From positions 1-56,571 of the forward strand of contig JAJRAK010000015.1 of the NCBI GenBank assembly GCA_028682895.1: DNA of 56,571 nucleotides. Direction: 5' to 3'. Below are positions 1 through 8,632 of the stretch, piece by piece. The translations under genes were made by a program, and so were the position numbers. The stretch is from Methanomassiliicoccales archaeon. GTDB taxonomy: Archaea; Thermoplasmatota; Thermoplasmata; Methanomassiliicoccales; UBA472. The notes beneath the pieces are model-generated. The model was not told the DNA's origin and did not search any database. It was given only the letters and a program-made list of their open reading frames with translations. Within the stretch, counting starts at the first letter, position 1; each line of letters starts with the position of its first letter.

Positions 1-1912
1 CGACCTCCGCCTCTTCCCTCTCCCTTATCTTGCGTCTCTCCAGCTCGATAAGGTCGACCTGTTGGGAGGAGACAAGGGAACGTACTATGTCCGCCACCAG
101 CCGGGGGTCCTCTCCCCAGCGCGGGAAGTACAGCTCACGGGTATGGGAGCGATGACCGTACTTTTTAAGGAACGAATCGAACTCCTTTTTGTAGGCGACG
201 AGCTTTTGGTCGCCAGATAAGGCATAGACCATATCGCCCGGTGAAAGGGTCAGTACCTTCTCGCGCACATAGGGGTCCTCCCGGGCGATGATGGCCAGAT
301 GGTTGAGCGCCATGTTGGTCTCGATGGTCTTGTTCCCTTCCAGCCCGGTGATCAGCTTGGAGTACAGCACACCATTATCATCGTCGAGCCAGTCCTGAAG
401 CCAGCGCTTGATTATCATGTTCATGCCGATGGAATGGGTCACCATCCCGTAGCGGATGAGACGGTAGTGCTTGACCACCTTGGCGTCCAATTCATATACG
501 ACGCCTTCCAGCTCCGCGTCCGGCACCATCGTAAGGTCCCGTGAATCGAATTCCTCGGCCCATCTCATGAACTCAGCGGCCCACTTGTTGTAGGCGCGGT
601 CGGTGTTCAGGATCATGCCGTCCCTGTCCAGGATACCCACCCTGACCTCGGCCAGCACCCGTCTAAAAAGTCTGGTCGGAGCGTTGGCGATGCGCGCATG
701 GTCCTTCTCAGGAAAATAGTTCAGCAGTTCCTTGGTGCGCGAAAACTTGGGATTGTATATCAGCATCCCTTCCAGCACCTCGGCGTTGAAGTAGATATGA
801 CCCTTGTGGACGCGCAGGAGAGGCTTGTCCGTGAGCTCGCGGTAGCCCATGATGGCGCTGCCCTCCCAGTTCACGTACTTGGTGAGCCACGGTCCCAGCA
901 CGGAAAAGAACAAGGGCGAGGTCACATCCGCCCAGTACTCGTCCCCGTAGCCCCTGGTCCACAATGTATGGTCCTTACCTATGGTGGTGATGGGTCGGGA
1001 CTGAAGGAGATACATTCGGTCCCCTTCGGACGCCCATTCGATGTCCTGCGGACCGCCTAATTGCTGGTGTAGTTGCATGCCCAGCTTGGCCACGGCCTCA
1101 ACCCTGCCCCTGGTCATGGAAGGCCGGGACTGATCGGGGGCGGGCACTTCGACCACCTTCTCACCCTCCATGGATAGGAAGATTGCCTGGGTCTTGACGC
1201 TGATGGTCGATTCCTTCACCTCTCCGGTCCTCGGGTCGCATATGAAGCGGTCCGGGGTCACCAGACCAGAGGCGATGGACTCGCCCAATCCCCAGCTGGA
1301 TTCGATGATTATGCGCTCCTCCCCGCTGACCGGGTCGGAGGTGAACATGATGCCAGAGGCATCTGCGTTCACCATGCGCTGCACGATGACCGCCATTCCC
1401 GAGTCCAGATGACCGATGTGATGGTCATGGCGGTAGGTTATCGCCCTTTCGTTCCAATAGGATGCCCAGCATCTCTTGACGTGATCAAGGACCTTGAGCC
1501 GGGTGACGTTCAGGAACGTGTCCTGCTGTCCGGCGAACGATGCCTGTTCCAGGTCCTCAGCTATGGCCGACGACCGCACCGCCCACAGTTCGTCCTTTCC
1601 TATTACGACCATCTCCTGGTCCAGACGGGCGGCCAGGTCCTGGTCCATGCTCCCGGCCAGCATCCAATTGCGGATGGTCTCGGCGCATCGCCCCACCTTC
1701 AGCGCATCGCCGTACTCGAGCGTGCGCAACGCTTCATCGATGCGCGACCGCAGTCCGTTCCCGTCCAGGAAATCCTCGTAGGCTGATGTGCTCACAACTA
1801 TCCCCTCAGGGACGGGAAAACCAGCGGCCATGAGGTCCATCAAATTGCGCGCCTTGCCGCCGATCTCCTTGACCTCTCCCTTACCAGATAGCAATATCAC
1901 ATCATCGCTCAA
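1..1912 (-). CDS. PEP-synthase / PEP-utilizing phosphotransferase-like protein (3' part outside window)
   Basis: The reading frame runs leftward off the window, so about 637 N-terminal residues are visible and the C-terminal part is missing. I place the start at a TTG (1910-1912) behind a GAGGGA Shine-Dalgarno; the protein then begins MSDDVILLSGKGEVKEIGGK. GGKARNLMDL and FAGQQDTFLNV are typical of the ATP-binding PPDK_N domain of phosphoenolpyruvate synthase. Further on, the GHRSHTRELYFPRW stretch resembles the middle region of rifampin-phosphotransferase-type relatives rather than classical PpsA. The phospho-histidine swivelling domain would lie beyond the left edge. It could act in gluconeogenic PEP formation or in phosphorylating a small molecule; the substrate cannot be decided here. 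It is divergent from the phosphatase gene at 1984. Confidence 0.82.
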   Translation of the reverse strand, partial: MSDDVILLSGKGEVKEIGGKARNLMDLMAAGFPVPEGIVVSTSAYEDFLDGNGLRSRIDEALRTLEYGDALKVGRCAETIRNWMLAGSMDQDLAARLDQEMVVIGKDELWAVRSSAIAEDLEQASFAGQQDTFLNVTRLKVLDHVKRCWASYWNERAITYRHDHHIGHLDSGMAVIVQRMVNADASGIMFTSDPVSGEERIIIESSWGLGESIASGLVTPDRFICDPRTGEVKESTISVKTQAIFLSMEGEKVVEVPAPDQSRPSMTRGRVEAVAKLGMQLHQQLGGPQDIEWASEGDRMYLLQSRPITTIGKDHTLWTRGYGDEYWADVTSPLFFSVLGPWLTKYVNWEGSAIMGYRELTDKPLLRVHKGHIYFNAEVLEGMLIYNPKFSRTKELLNYFPEKDHARIANAPTRLFRRVLAEVRVGILDRDGMILNTDRAYNKWAAEFMRWAEEFDSRDLTMVPDAELEGVVYELDAKVVKHYRLIRYGMVTHSIGMNMIIKRWLQDWLDDDNGVLYSKLITGLEGNKTIETNMALNHLAIIAREDPYVREKVLTLSPGDMVYALSGDQKLVAYKKEFDSFLKKYGHRSHTRELYFPRWGEDPRLVADIVRSLVSSQQVDLIELERRKIREREEAEV

Positions 1913-1983
1913 GCGATCCCTCGGTCCCCGTGGGGCGTTAAGGGAACGGCCTGAAATAATTAACCGTTTCCGGTGGCGCAATT

Positions 1984-2787
1984 ATGAATAATCCCCAGTC
2001 GATATCCAGAGCGATGATGGAAACGCTTGAATGGCTGGCGGCCAAGGTTTTCAGCGAGATCGATAAGGAATGTAGGTTCAGCGAGAGGGCCGCCGAGGTC
2101 GGAATGGGCGCGGACGGTACACCGACATGTCGCATCGACCAGGTGGCCGAGGAGATACTGTTGCGGTTGATGGACGAGCGGTCCGTGCCGCTCAACGTGC
2201 TGAGCGAGGAGGCAGGGCTCATCGACCGTGGTTACGACCGTACGTTGGTCATGGACCCGGTGGACGGCACGTACAACGCATTGATGGGCATACCGTTCTA
2301 CAGCGTATCGCTGGCCGTATGCACCAGGAGCATGAACGATGCCACGGACGCCATCGTGCGCAACCTGGTCACCGGCGATACGTTCAAGGCGATGAAGGGG
2401 AAGGGTGCGACCTGGAACGGGAGGGCCATACACGTCAGGGACTTCGACCCGGACAACTCCGTGCTCTTGGTATACCTGGGCAAGTTCTGCTCCCCCGCAT
2501 CCAACGCCATCGTGCACAAGGCTAGGCGGACCCGGTCCATGGGCTGCTCATCCATGGAGATGTGCCTGGTGGCCGCTGGGCTGGCCGATGGTTTCTACAT
2601 GAACTCTAAGATCTACAAGAGGTCGCTCCGGGTGGTGGACATCGCCGCCAGCGCCCTCATTCTCAGGGAGGCGGGAGGCGAGCTCTATGACCTCGATGAC
2701 CGCATACTCGACATGCCCCTTGACCTTGAGAACAGAGCGAACTGCCTGGCCGTGGGCGATCCGGCCGTAATGAGGTGGATAAGATGA
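1984..2787 (+). CDS. Inositol-monophosphatase-family phosphatase, probable NADP phosphatase
   Basis: This 267-residue protein has the metal-binding motifs of the IMPase/FBPase-IV superfamily: SEE at residues 74-76, DPVDGT at 91-96 and the C-terminal VVD aspartate at 219. The family hydrolyses phosphomonoesters such as inositol phosphates, fructose-1,6-bisphosphate or NADP. Its stop codon overlaps the start of a NAD kinase gene (ATGA). In Methanocaldococcus MJ0917 the same two domains are fused and act as NADP phosphatase plus NAD kinase, so by analogy I infer NADP phosphatase activity. FBPase or IMPase activity is the alternative. GGTGG (1972-1976) lies seven bases before the ATG and can serve as ribosome-binding site. 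Confidence 0.85.
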   Translation: MNNPQSISRAMMETLEWLAAKVFSEIDKECRFSERAAEVGMGADGTPTCRIDQVAEEILLRLMDERSVPLNVLSEEAGLIDRGYDRTLVMDPVDGTYNALMGIPFYSVSLAVCTRSMNDATDAIVRNLVTGDTFKAMKGKGATWNGRAIHVRDFDPDNSVLLVYLGKFCSPASNAIVHKARRTRSMGCSSMEMCLVAAGLADGFYMNSKIYKRSLRVVDIAASALILREAGGELYDLDDRILDMPLDLENRANCLAVGDPAVMRWIR

Positions 2788-3593
2788 AGTTCGGTATGAG
2801 CGTCAATATGAACATTCCAGACGGACCGCGCATCGCCAAAAGGGCGCTGGACCTGTTGGACGGTCACGAGGTGCTGCTGGAGAAGGAGGCGGCCGACCGG
2901 TTCAAGGTAAAAGGGTACGACATCGACGACATGGACGTTGACATGATGGTGACCGTCGGAGGCGACGGGACGATCCTCAGGGCGCTGCAGCACAACCACG
3001 CTCCGGTCTTCAGCATCAACGCCGGCGACCTCGGTTTTCTCACCGTGGTATCGGAGGAAGAGCTGGATGAGGGCATCGAAAGCCTTCTGAACGGGGATTA
3101 CGAGCTGGAGGAGAGGACCAAGCTGCAGACATCGGTAGGTGGGAAACGCATGCTCGACGCCGTGAACGAGACGGTAGTGCACACCGCCCACGTGGCCAAG
3201 ATACGCCACTTCCAGGTGTTCGTCGACGGGGAGATGGCCGTCAACGTCAGGGCGGACGGCATCGTCATCGCCACTCCCACAGGCTCCACCTGCTACGCCA
3301 TGAGCGTGGGCGCACCCCTGATAGATCCCCGTGTCGAGGCCATGGTCATAGCGCCAATGGCCCCGTTCAAGTTCGCCGCCCGGCCAGTGGTCGTGCCGGC
3401 GAGCAGCGTCATCTCGGTGCGATGCGTGCGTCCGAAGGAGTGCGTCGTGGTCGTCGACGGTCAGCAGGAGATGCTGATGGACGGCAACGAGGTGGTGGAG
3501 CTCAAAGCATCACCAGAGAAGGCGCGCTTCGTCAGTTTCGGAAAGGGCTTCTACGCCCGGACCAGGGAAAAGCTGATGGGGACCCTATGCTGA
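2784..3593 (+). CDS. nadK: NAD kinase
   Basis: The 269-residue protein carries the NAD kinase signature GGDGT at residues 59-63, the NE pair in VNETVVH, and the TPTGSTCYAMSVG loop that binds the diphosphate. It phosphorylates NAD to NADP in the cytoplasm. I chose the ATG at 2784, seven bases behind GAGGTG (2772-2777) and overlapping the upstream stop as ATGA; a GTG at 2775 would add three residues but sits inside the ribosome-binding site. Its overlap with the IMPase-type gene suggests balanced NADP synthesis and breakdown. The downstream JAMM gene starts before this one ends, so all three form one operon. Confidence 0.93.
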   Translation: MKFGMSVNMNIPDGPRIAKRALDLLDGHEVLLEKEAADRFKVKGYDIDDMDVDMMVTVGGDGTILRALQHNHAPVFSINAGDLGFLTVVSEEELDEGIESLLNGDYELEERTKLQTSVGGKRMLDAVNETVVHTAHVAKIRHFQVFVDGEMAVNVRADGIVIATPTGSTCYAMSVGAPLIDPRVEAMVIAPMAPFKFAARPVVVPASSVISVRCVRPKECVVVVDGQQEMLMDGNEVVELKASPEKARFVSFGKGFYARTREKLMGTLC

Positions 3594-3967
3594 CCAAGAT
3601 AAAGGGCATTGACCGCTCCCTCCTGGAGATGATCAACCAGGCGGCCAGGGACAGCTTGCCCAACGAGTTCCTGGCCATGCTCAGGGTCGAGGAGGGGGTG
3701 GTGCAGGAGCTACTCCTCGTCCCGGGCACGCTGCAGGGGGAGGACTCGGCGCTGGTAATGCTGCACATGCTGCCCATCGACTATACCGTGGTGGGCACGG
3801 TGCACTCGCATCCCGGCTACAACAACAATCCATCATCGGCCGACCTTGAGCTGTTCCGCCATTACGGTTCGCTCCACATCATAACCTGCATGCCATTCGA
3901 CGAGGGGAGCTGGAAGGCCTTCGACCACGATGGCCGCAAGGTCCGGCTGCCGATCGTCGACCTTTAG
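3587..3967 (+). CDS. Solo JAMM/MPN metalloprotease-like protein
   Basis: This 126-residue protein consists of a single JAB1/MPN domain. The zinc motif is intact: Glu27, then HSHPGYNNNPSSAD with His73, His75, Ser83 and Asp86. Stand-alone archaeal JAMM enzymes remove ubiquitin-like SAMP proteins from their targets or process sulfur carriers. The ATG at 3587 overlaps the last codons of nadK, so it is translated as the third gene of that operon. It is much shorter than the Rpn11-like JAMM at 13949 and lacks the EVMG-type start of that subfamily, so it probably has a different substrate. Its 3' end overlaps the convergent GlmU-like gene by four bases. Confidence 0.85.
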   Translation: MLTKIKGIDRSLLEMINQAARDSLPNEFLAMLRVEEGVVQELLLVPGTLQGEDSALVMLHMLPIDYTVVGTVHSHPGYNNNPSSADLELFRHYGSLHIITCMPFDEGSWKAFDHDGRKVRLPIVDL

Positions 3968-5190
3968 AAGACCTTGCTCTGCGGCCCTATGCTTCCCCGG
4001 GCCACTGCCCCCATGCCGATGATGCTGCCCTCTGAGATGATAGTGCCTGGCTCGATCATGGCGTTTATCCCGGTCTTGACATCGTCGCCCATGATCACAC
4101 CCAGCTTCCTCCTTCCTGAGCTCATCATCTGCCCCTTGCTGGTCACCTTCACCGGTCCGTCATCGAAGCGCAGGTTGGCGACCTTGGTCCCGGCACCGAA
4201 GTTGCACCGTTCCCCTATCACGCTGTCCCCAACGTAGTTATGGTGCGGGACATGCGTGCCCTTCATGATTATGGAGTTCTTGACCTCCACGGCGCTGCCT
4301 ATCTTGACCCGTTCCCCCAACGAGGTCGATGGTCGTATGTAGCAGTTCGGACCGATATCGCAGCCTTTGGAAATGTATACTGGACCTTCTATGTAGCTGC
4401 CGCTCCTCACCAAGGCGCCCTCCTCCACGACCACGTTGCCCTTTATGACCGCGCCCTCCTCCACGGTGCCGCGGATGTCGCGCTTTATTCGTTTCAAGAG
4501 CATCTCGTTGGCCCGCAACAGGTCCCATGGGTATCCCACATCGATCCACTCCCCCTTGATGCGGGGGACGAGGATGTCGATCTCACTGGCCATCATGCTC
4601 AAGGTGTCGGTGAACTCGTACTCTCCACGTGTCGACAGCTCGGTCTTCCTGATGTAATCGAACACTTCCTTGGGAAGGCCGAATATACCGCCATTGATCA
4701 GATCGGACGGTGGGTTGGAAGGCTTCTCGACTATGCGGACGAGCTTACCGTCCTTATGCTCCACGACACCGAAGCGCTGCGGGTCCGGCACCTCCACCGT
4801 TCCCATGAACGGCCTCATGTCCTTCACAAAGTTGGAGACCAGTTCCGTGACGGACTCCGGGGCCATGACCACGTCTCCGTTCACGCAGACGAAATCGTCC
4901 TGGATGGCCCCATCGGCCATCCCTATGGCATTGGCCGTTCCCAACCTGGCCTTCTGCTCCAGGTAGGACAGCTCCACTCCCATCTGATGACCGTCACCGA
5001 AGAACTCCTTGACACGGTTGCTCTTCCAACCGACCAGGATGTACTGCTCCTTGATGCCCGCTTCCTTCAATGCTCCGACCAGATGGGCCAGGTACGGTTT
5101 CCCGGCCACGATGAGCAGCGGTTTGGGTATGTTGCTTGTCAAGGGACGAAGGCGCGTGCCTTCGCCTGCGGCGAGGATGAGGGCTTTCAT
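3964..5190 (-). CDS. Bifunctional sugar-1-phosphate nucleotidylyltransferase/acetyltransferase (GlmU-like)
   Basis: This 408-residue protein has an N-terminal nucleotidyltransferase domain (about 1-235) opening MKALILAAGEGTRLRPLTS and continuing NIPKP, which is the NTP and sugar-phosphate binding signature. The C-terminal part (about 236-408) is a left-handed beta-helix of hexapeptide repeats, as in acetyltransferases. Archaeal proteins of this build make UDP-GlcNAc from glucosamine-1-phosphate or activate glucose-1-phosphate. It lies 47 bases downstream of a phosphoglucosamine mutase gene on the same strand, which supports the UDP-GlcNAc route for surface glycans and N-glycosylation. GGAGAG precedes the ATG. 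Confidence 0.9.
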   Translation of the reverse strand: MKALILAAGEGTRLRPLTSNIPKPLLIVAGKPYLAHLVGALKEAGIKEQYILVGWKSNRVKEFFGDGHQMGVELSYLEQKARLGTANAIGMADGAIQDDFVCVNGDVVMAPESVTELVSNFVKDMRPFMGTVEVPDPQRFGVVEHKDGKLVRIVEKPSNPPSDLINGGIFGLPKEVFDYIRKTELSTRGEYEFTDTLSMMASEIDILVPRIKGEWIDVGYPWDLLRANEMLLKRIKRDIRGTVEEGAVIKGNVVVEEGALVRSGSYIEGPVYISKGCDIGPNCYIRPSTSLGERVKIGSAVEVKNSIIMKGTHVPHHNYVGDSVIGERCNFGAGTKVANLRFDDGPVKVTSKGQMMSSGRRKLGVIMGDDVKTGINAMIEPGTIISEGSIIGMGAVARGSIGPQSKVF

Positions 5191-5237
5191 TTCTCTCCTT
5201 CAATCGGTCATTAGTTGCATTCTATAAAATCAATGCT

Positions 5238-6533
5238 TCAGTCCAAGGCCTTCTTGATCTTGGAGCGGGCCTTGTCCACGATGATCTTCAGGTCCTTGTC
5301 GTTCCTGGCCTCGGCCGTTAGCCTGACCTTGGGTTCGGTCCCAGACATCCTGACCAGCAACCATCCGTTTCCCAGGTCCACCCTTATCCCATCCACTGTT
5401 GTGACCTCTCCTTCCAGAGAGGACATCTCCTGGGAGAGGGCGCTCCATATCCGCTCCTTGTCCTTGGCCTCGAACGGGAACGAAGCACGCTCCGATGGAT
5501 ATCTGGGAAGGGCGTCCACCACATCGGAGAGCGGACGACCGTCCAGAAGCTTGATGAGCTCCGCCCCGGCCAGCATGCCGTCCGGGCAATAACTGACCTG
5601 AGGGAAGATGAACGTGCCCGACGGCTCTCCGCCGAACGGCAGCCCTTTCTTCTTGAGCGCTTCAGAAACGAACATATCGCCAACTCTAGTACGAACGACC
5701 GGACGTCCTATCATGTCGTCCAGGACCATAGAGGCGTCCACGGGGGCGGCCATTTCCTTCACACCAAGGAGGGAGGCGAAAAGCGCCAGAAGGCGGTCGC
5801 CGCTCACATAGCGTCCTTTCTCATCCACAGCGACCATGCGGTCCCCATCTCCATCGTGCGCGATGCCCACGATGCCCTTGGAGCGACAGAGGCCCATAAG
5901 GTCCTTCAGGTTCTCCTCCGACGGTTCGGACGGCCTGCCGGGAAAACGCCCGTCCGCGTTGGCGTTCAATGCGACAAGCTGGCATCCCAGCTCCCGGAAC
6001 AACCGGGGGCTGGCCGGGCAGGTGGCCCCGCACCCGCAGTCCAGGACCATCGAGCGCTCGACCGGTCCCACCTCTTCCAGTATGGCCAGGATGTGCTCGT
6101 CGATCGCTCCCTCCCATGACCTTTCCTCCTGCATCGAGTCCCATCCGGCTCGGCATCCGCCTGATGCGATGAGCCTCTCCACCTCTTCCGTCTGCTCGCT
6201 GTCGAAGGCGCTGCCGTCCTGGTTCCACATCTTGACCCCGTTGTACTCTGGAGGGTTATGGGATGCGGTGACCATCAGCCCGCAGTCGAAGTGAGAGGCG
6301 GCGTAGGCCAGCGTAGGTGTAGATATCATACCGGCCCGATATGGCTCGGCCCCGGCCTCGATCAGACCAGCGATGATGGCGTTCATGATCAGGTCCCCGC
6401 TGGTGCGAGGGTCCTTCCCTAGGACGACCGTGCTGGCCATCCCGCCCACGGCCCGTCCGATCCTGACGCAAAGCTCAGCGTCGATGTCCTTACCAACCAA
6501 GCCCCGGATGCCGGAGGAACCGAATAGACCCAT
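5238..6533 (-). CDS. glmM: Phosphoglucosamine mutase (phosphohexomutase family)
   Basis: The 431-residue protein shows all alpha-D-phosphohexomutase landmarks: the phosphoserine loop TASHNPP with Ser91, the Mg site DGDGDR at 227-232, the sugar loop GEPSG at 302-306 and the C-terminal phosphate loop RMSGTEPKVR. It interconverts 6-phospho and 1-phospho sugars. Because a GlmU-like gene follows immediately, glucosamine-6-phosphate to glucosamine-1-phosphate is the likely reaction. Phosphomannomutase or phosphoglucomutase activity cannot be excluded from sequence alone. Confidence 0.9.
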   Translation of the reverse strand: MGLFGSSGIRGLVGKDIDAELCVRIGRAVGGMASTVVLGKDPRTSGDLIMNAIIAGLIEAGAEPYRAGMISTPTLAYAASHFDCGLMVTASHNPPEYNGVKMWNQDGSAFDSEQTEEVERLIASGGCRAGWDSMQEERSWEGAIDEHILAILEEVGPVERSMVLDCGCGATCPASPRLFRELGCQLVALNANADGRFPGRPSEPSEENLKDLMGLCRSKGIVGIAHDGDGDRMVAVDEKGRYVSGDRLLALFASLLGVKEMAAPVDASMVLDDMIGRPVVRTRVGDMFVSEALKKKGLPFGGEPSGTFIFPQVSYCPDGMLAGAELIKLLDGRPLSDVVDALPRYPSERASFPFEAKDKERIWSALSQEMSSLEGEVTTVDGIRVDLGNGWLLVRMSGTEPKVRLTAEARNDKDLKIIVDKARSKIKKALD

Positions 6534-6788
6534 TTTTATCCGACGGTTATCAGGTCGCGGGCATATAACCTTGCCCCCTTCCAGTTGGAGCCAGATGTTC
6601 GTCCAGCGCCATTTTTTAACGATAGTTTAGAAGTCGACAGCCTGGGTGAAAAAAAGGTTAACAGGGTATAATATATAAATTAAACAACACTGGAGCTTTT
6701 CCTTTATACAATAAATATTATATATAGAGAATTTCTATTACATACTGGATAACAGGCCAGATTGGTCGATTATCTTGGAGGCAGTTCC

Positions 6789-7013
6789 ATGGTGATGGAG
6801 AAAATTAATTTGGACAAGGCCAAGGACATCGCGAAGAAGAAGGGTCTGAAGCCCGGTCGCGTGAAGGGCACTAACGGAATACAGTTCACGAAAGGCAACA
6901 ACGCCCGGCTCGAGATCGTTTCCTGGGAAGAGTTCGAGAAGACCCTGGGAAAGAGAAACCTCGCGGTATTCGAGAGCGGCGGCTGGATGAAAATAATGAA
7001 GAAGACCAAGTAA
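6789..7013 (+). CDS. Small conserved archaeal protein of unknown function
   Basis: The 74-residue, lysine-rich protein starts at ATG 6789, seven bases after GGAGG (6777-6781). An upstream in-frame start at 6762 would add nine residues but has no ribosome-binding site. The C-terminal part, with SWEEFEKTLGKRNLAVFESG and then WMKIM, resembles a short protein I recall as widespread in Euryarchaeota; no function is known to me. It has no membrane segment and no cysteine pair. It is a single-gene unit with AT-rich TATA-like sequences upstream (about 6668-6725) and a hairpin terminator directly after it. Nucleic-acid binding is possible from its charge but not shown. Confidence 0.8.
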   Translation: MVMEKINLDKAKDIAKKKGLKPGRVKGTNGIQFTKGNNARLEIVSWEEFEKTLGKRNLAVFESGGWMKIMKKTK

Positions 7014-7023
7014 GGTCTTTTTC
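7002..7023 (+). terminator. Hairpin plus T-run terminator
   Basis: AAGACC (7002-7007) and GGTCTT (7014-7019) form a six-base stem around a loop containing the stop codon of the preceding small gene. A run of T (7018-7022) follows. It separates this gene from the convergent ppx gene. Confidence 0.6.
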
Positions 7024-7069
7024 TAACATCCAGTCAAACCCCTTAAGCCAATCTTTTCATTTGTTTTAT

Positions 7070-8632
7070 TTATCCTTCCACACTGCTCAGGAAAACCTGC
7101 ACGTCCTTTCCGAAGGCCTTCTTGAACGCCTTTCTGTCGTCCTCGATGCGCCACATCTCCAACTGAGGGTCGCCCATGGCGGTGACGATGAGGCGCACGG
7201 AGCGCTTCGTGACCTTGTTGAAGCGAACGCTCTGCACCAGGTTGGAATGTGAACGGTCCAGGCTCTCGGCCATGCGCAGCAGGGTGGACAATCGGACCAC
7301 GGTCAGGCGCTCATCATCGTCCAGCCCCCGCATCTCTGCGGCGCTGACCTTGGGCACGCGCTTGCGGTGGAACATGGCGATGTCGGCCATCATGAGCACC
7401 TCCTTGCTGGAGAACCCTAGAAGTTCAGCATGACTGATGATGTAGTGCGAATGAAGCTGATGGTCGTTGAAGGAGATGAAGTCCCCCACATCATGAAGGA
7501 AGGCGGCGTGACGCATCAGCTCCCTCTCCTCGTCGCCGAAGGTATGAAGCTTTTTCTTAGCTGCACTGTCGAACAGTTCCAAGGCGATCGCCGTGACCCG
7601 TCGGGCGTGCTCCTCGTCCACCGAACAGGCCCTTCCTAGCTGGACCACGCTCCTCTCCCTGACGGACATCTCACGGTATCCTAGGGGCTCCTGCAGCTTG
7701 CTCATGTAGTCCATGAGCATGCCGTCGCGCAGGCTGCGTTGGCTGACAGCGATCTCGCCGAGCTTCAGCTCGTCCATGATGGTCTCCAGGACGATGGCAC
7801 CGGCCACGATGATGTCCGCCCTCTCCGGGTTGATGCCCGGCACCTTTCGGCGTTCGGCGAGGTTCATGCCCGCCAGATATGGTATCAGCTTCCTGAGCTG
7901 GGAATGACGGATGACGCCAGGATGGGCGCCAGCGTCCTGCTTGGTGAGGATCTCACCGATGTTGACCGTCGTCCCGGAACTGCCGAAGGCCTGGTCCACC
8001 TTGCGCTGCAATATCTCCCTCTTGGTGCGCACCAGGGCGCTCTTCACGTACTTGCGCATCTTCACCAGCGCCTCCTCGGGAACTGGCGTTTCAGGCCTTT
8101 TCACGAACAGGGCGGTGAGTCGGATGGCCCCTATCTTCAAACTATCGAGATATGAATATTCGTTCTGGTCCCCCAGCACAAGTTCCGTGCTGCCGCCCCC
8201 GATGTCCATGAACAGGGCTGTCCGCTTACCGATGTTATGCCCGCTGGACACTCCTAAATAGATGAGCCGCGCCTCTTCCAGGCCGGAGATTATCTCAAGC
8301 TCCAACCCGGCGACCTCCTTCATCCGCCCGACGAGGTCATCGCGGTTGCTTGCCTCCCTCGTCGCCGAGGTGGCCTTGGCCACGAACTCCGTGGCGCCAT
8401 ATGTCCGTGACAGGTCGCAGAAGTTCTTGACCACCCGGACGGCCCTCTCCATCGCTCCCTCTGCCAGCAGCCCATCGAGGAACTCCGTCTCCCCCAGGCG
8501 GACCATCTCCTTCTGCTCGCTGATGACCGTGTACGATAGGTTAGGGTTGATGCGCACAACTAACAGACGGACCGAGTTGGTCCCAACGTCCAGAAAGGCC
8601 ACTACCTTGCACTTATCGATCTCGTTGTTCAA
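7070..8632 (-). CDS. ppx: Exopolyphosphatase / GppA-family phosphatase with C-terminal HD domain
   Basis: The 520-residue protein belongs to the ASKHA-fold Ppx/GppA family: FLDVGTNSVRLL (13-24) and MDIGGGSTEL (142-151) are the two phosphate-binding loops. Residues about 315-520 form an HD-type helical domain with His380-Asp381. It hydrolyses terminal phosphates of polyphosphate or converts pppGpp. I chose TTG at 8632 as start because AGGAGG lies seven bases upstream; a longer frame reading further into the previous gene looks like shadow sequence. The gene overlaps the CHAD-HD gene by 20 bases and is third in an operon with ppk1, so exopolyphosphatase is the favoured role. Confidence 0.9.
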   Translation of the reverse strand: MNNEIDKCKVVAFLDVGTNSVRLLVVRINPNLSYTVISEQKEMVRLGETEFLDGLLAEGAMERAVRVVKNFCDLSRTYGATEFVAKATSATREASNRDDLVGRMKEVAGLELEIISGLEEARLIYLGVSSGHNIGKRTALFMDIGGGSTELVLGDQNEYSYLDSLKIGAIRLTALFVKRPETPVPEEALVKMRKYVKSALVRTKREILQRKVDQAFGSSGTTVNIGEILTKQDAGAHPGVIRHSQLRKLIPYLAGMNLAERRKVPGINPERADIIVAGAIVLETIMDELKLGEIAVSQRSLRDGMLMDYMSKLQEPLGYREMSVRERSVVQLGRACSVDEEHARRVTAIALELFDSAAKKKLHTFGDEERELMRHAAFLHDVGDFISFNDHQLHSHYIISHAELLGFSSKEVLMMADIAMFHRKRVPKVSAAEMRGLDDDERLTVVRLSTLLRMAESLDRSHSNLVQSVRFNKVTKRSVRLIVTAMGDPQLEMWRIEDDRKAFKKAFGKDVQVFLSSVEG

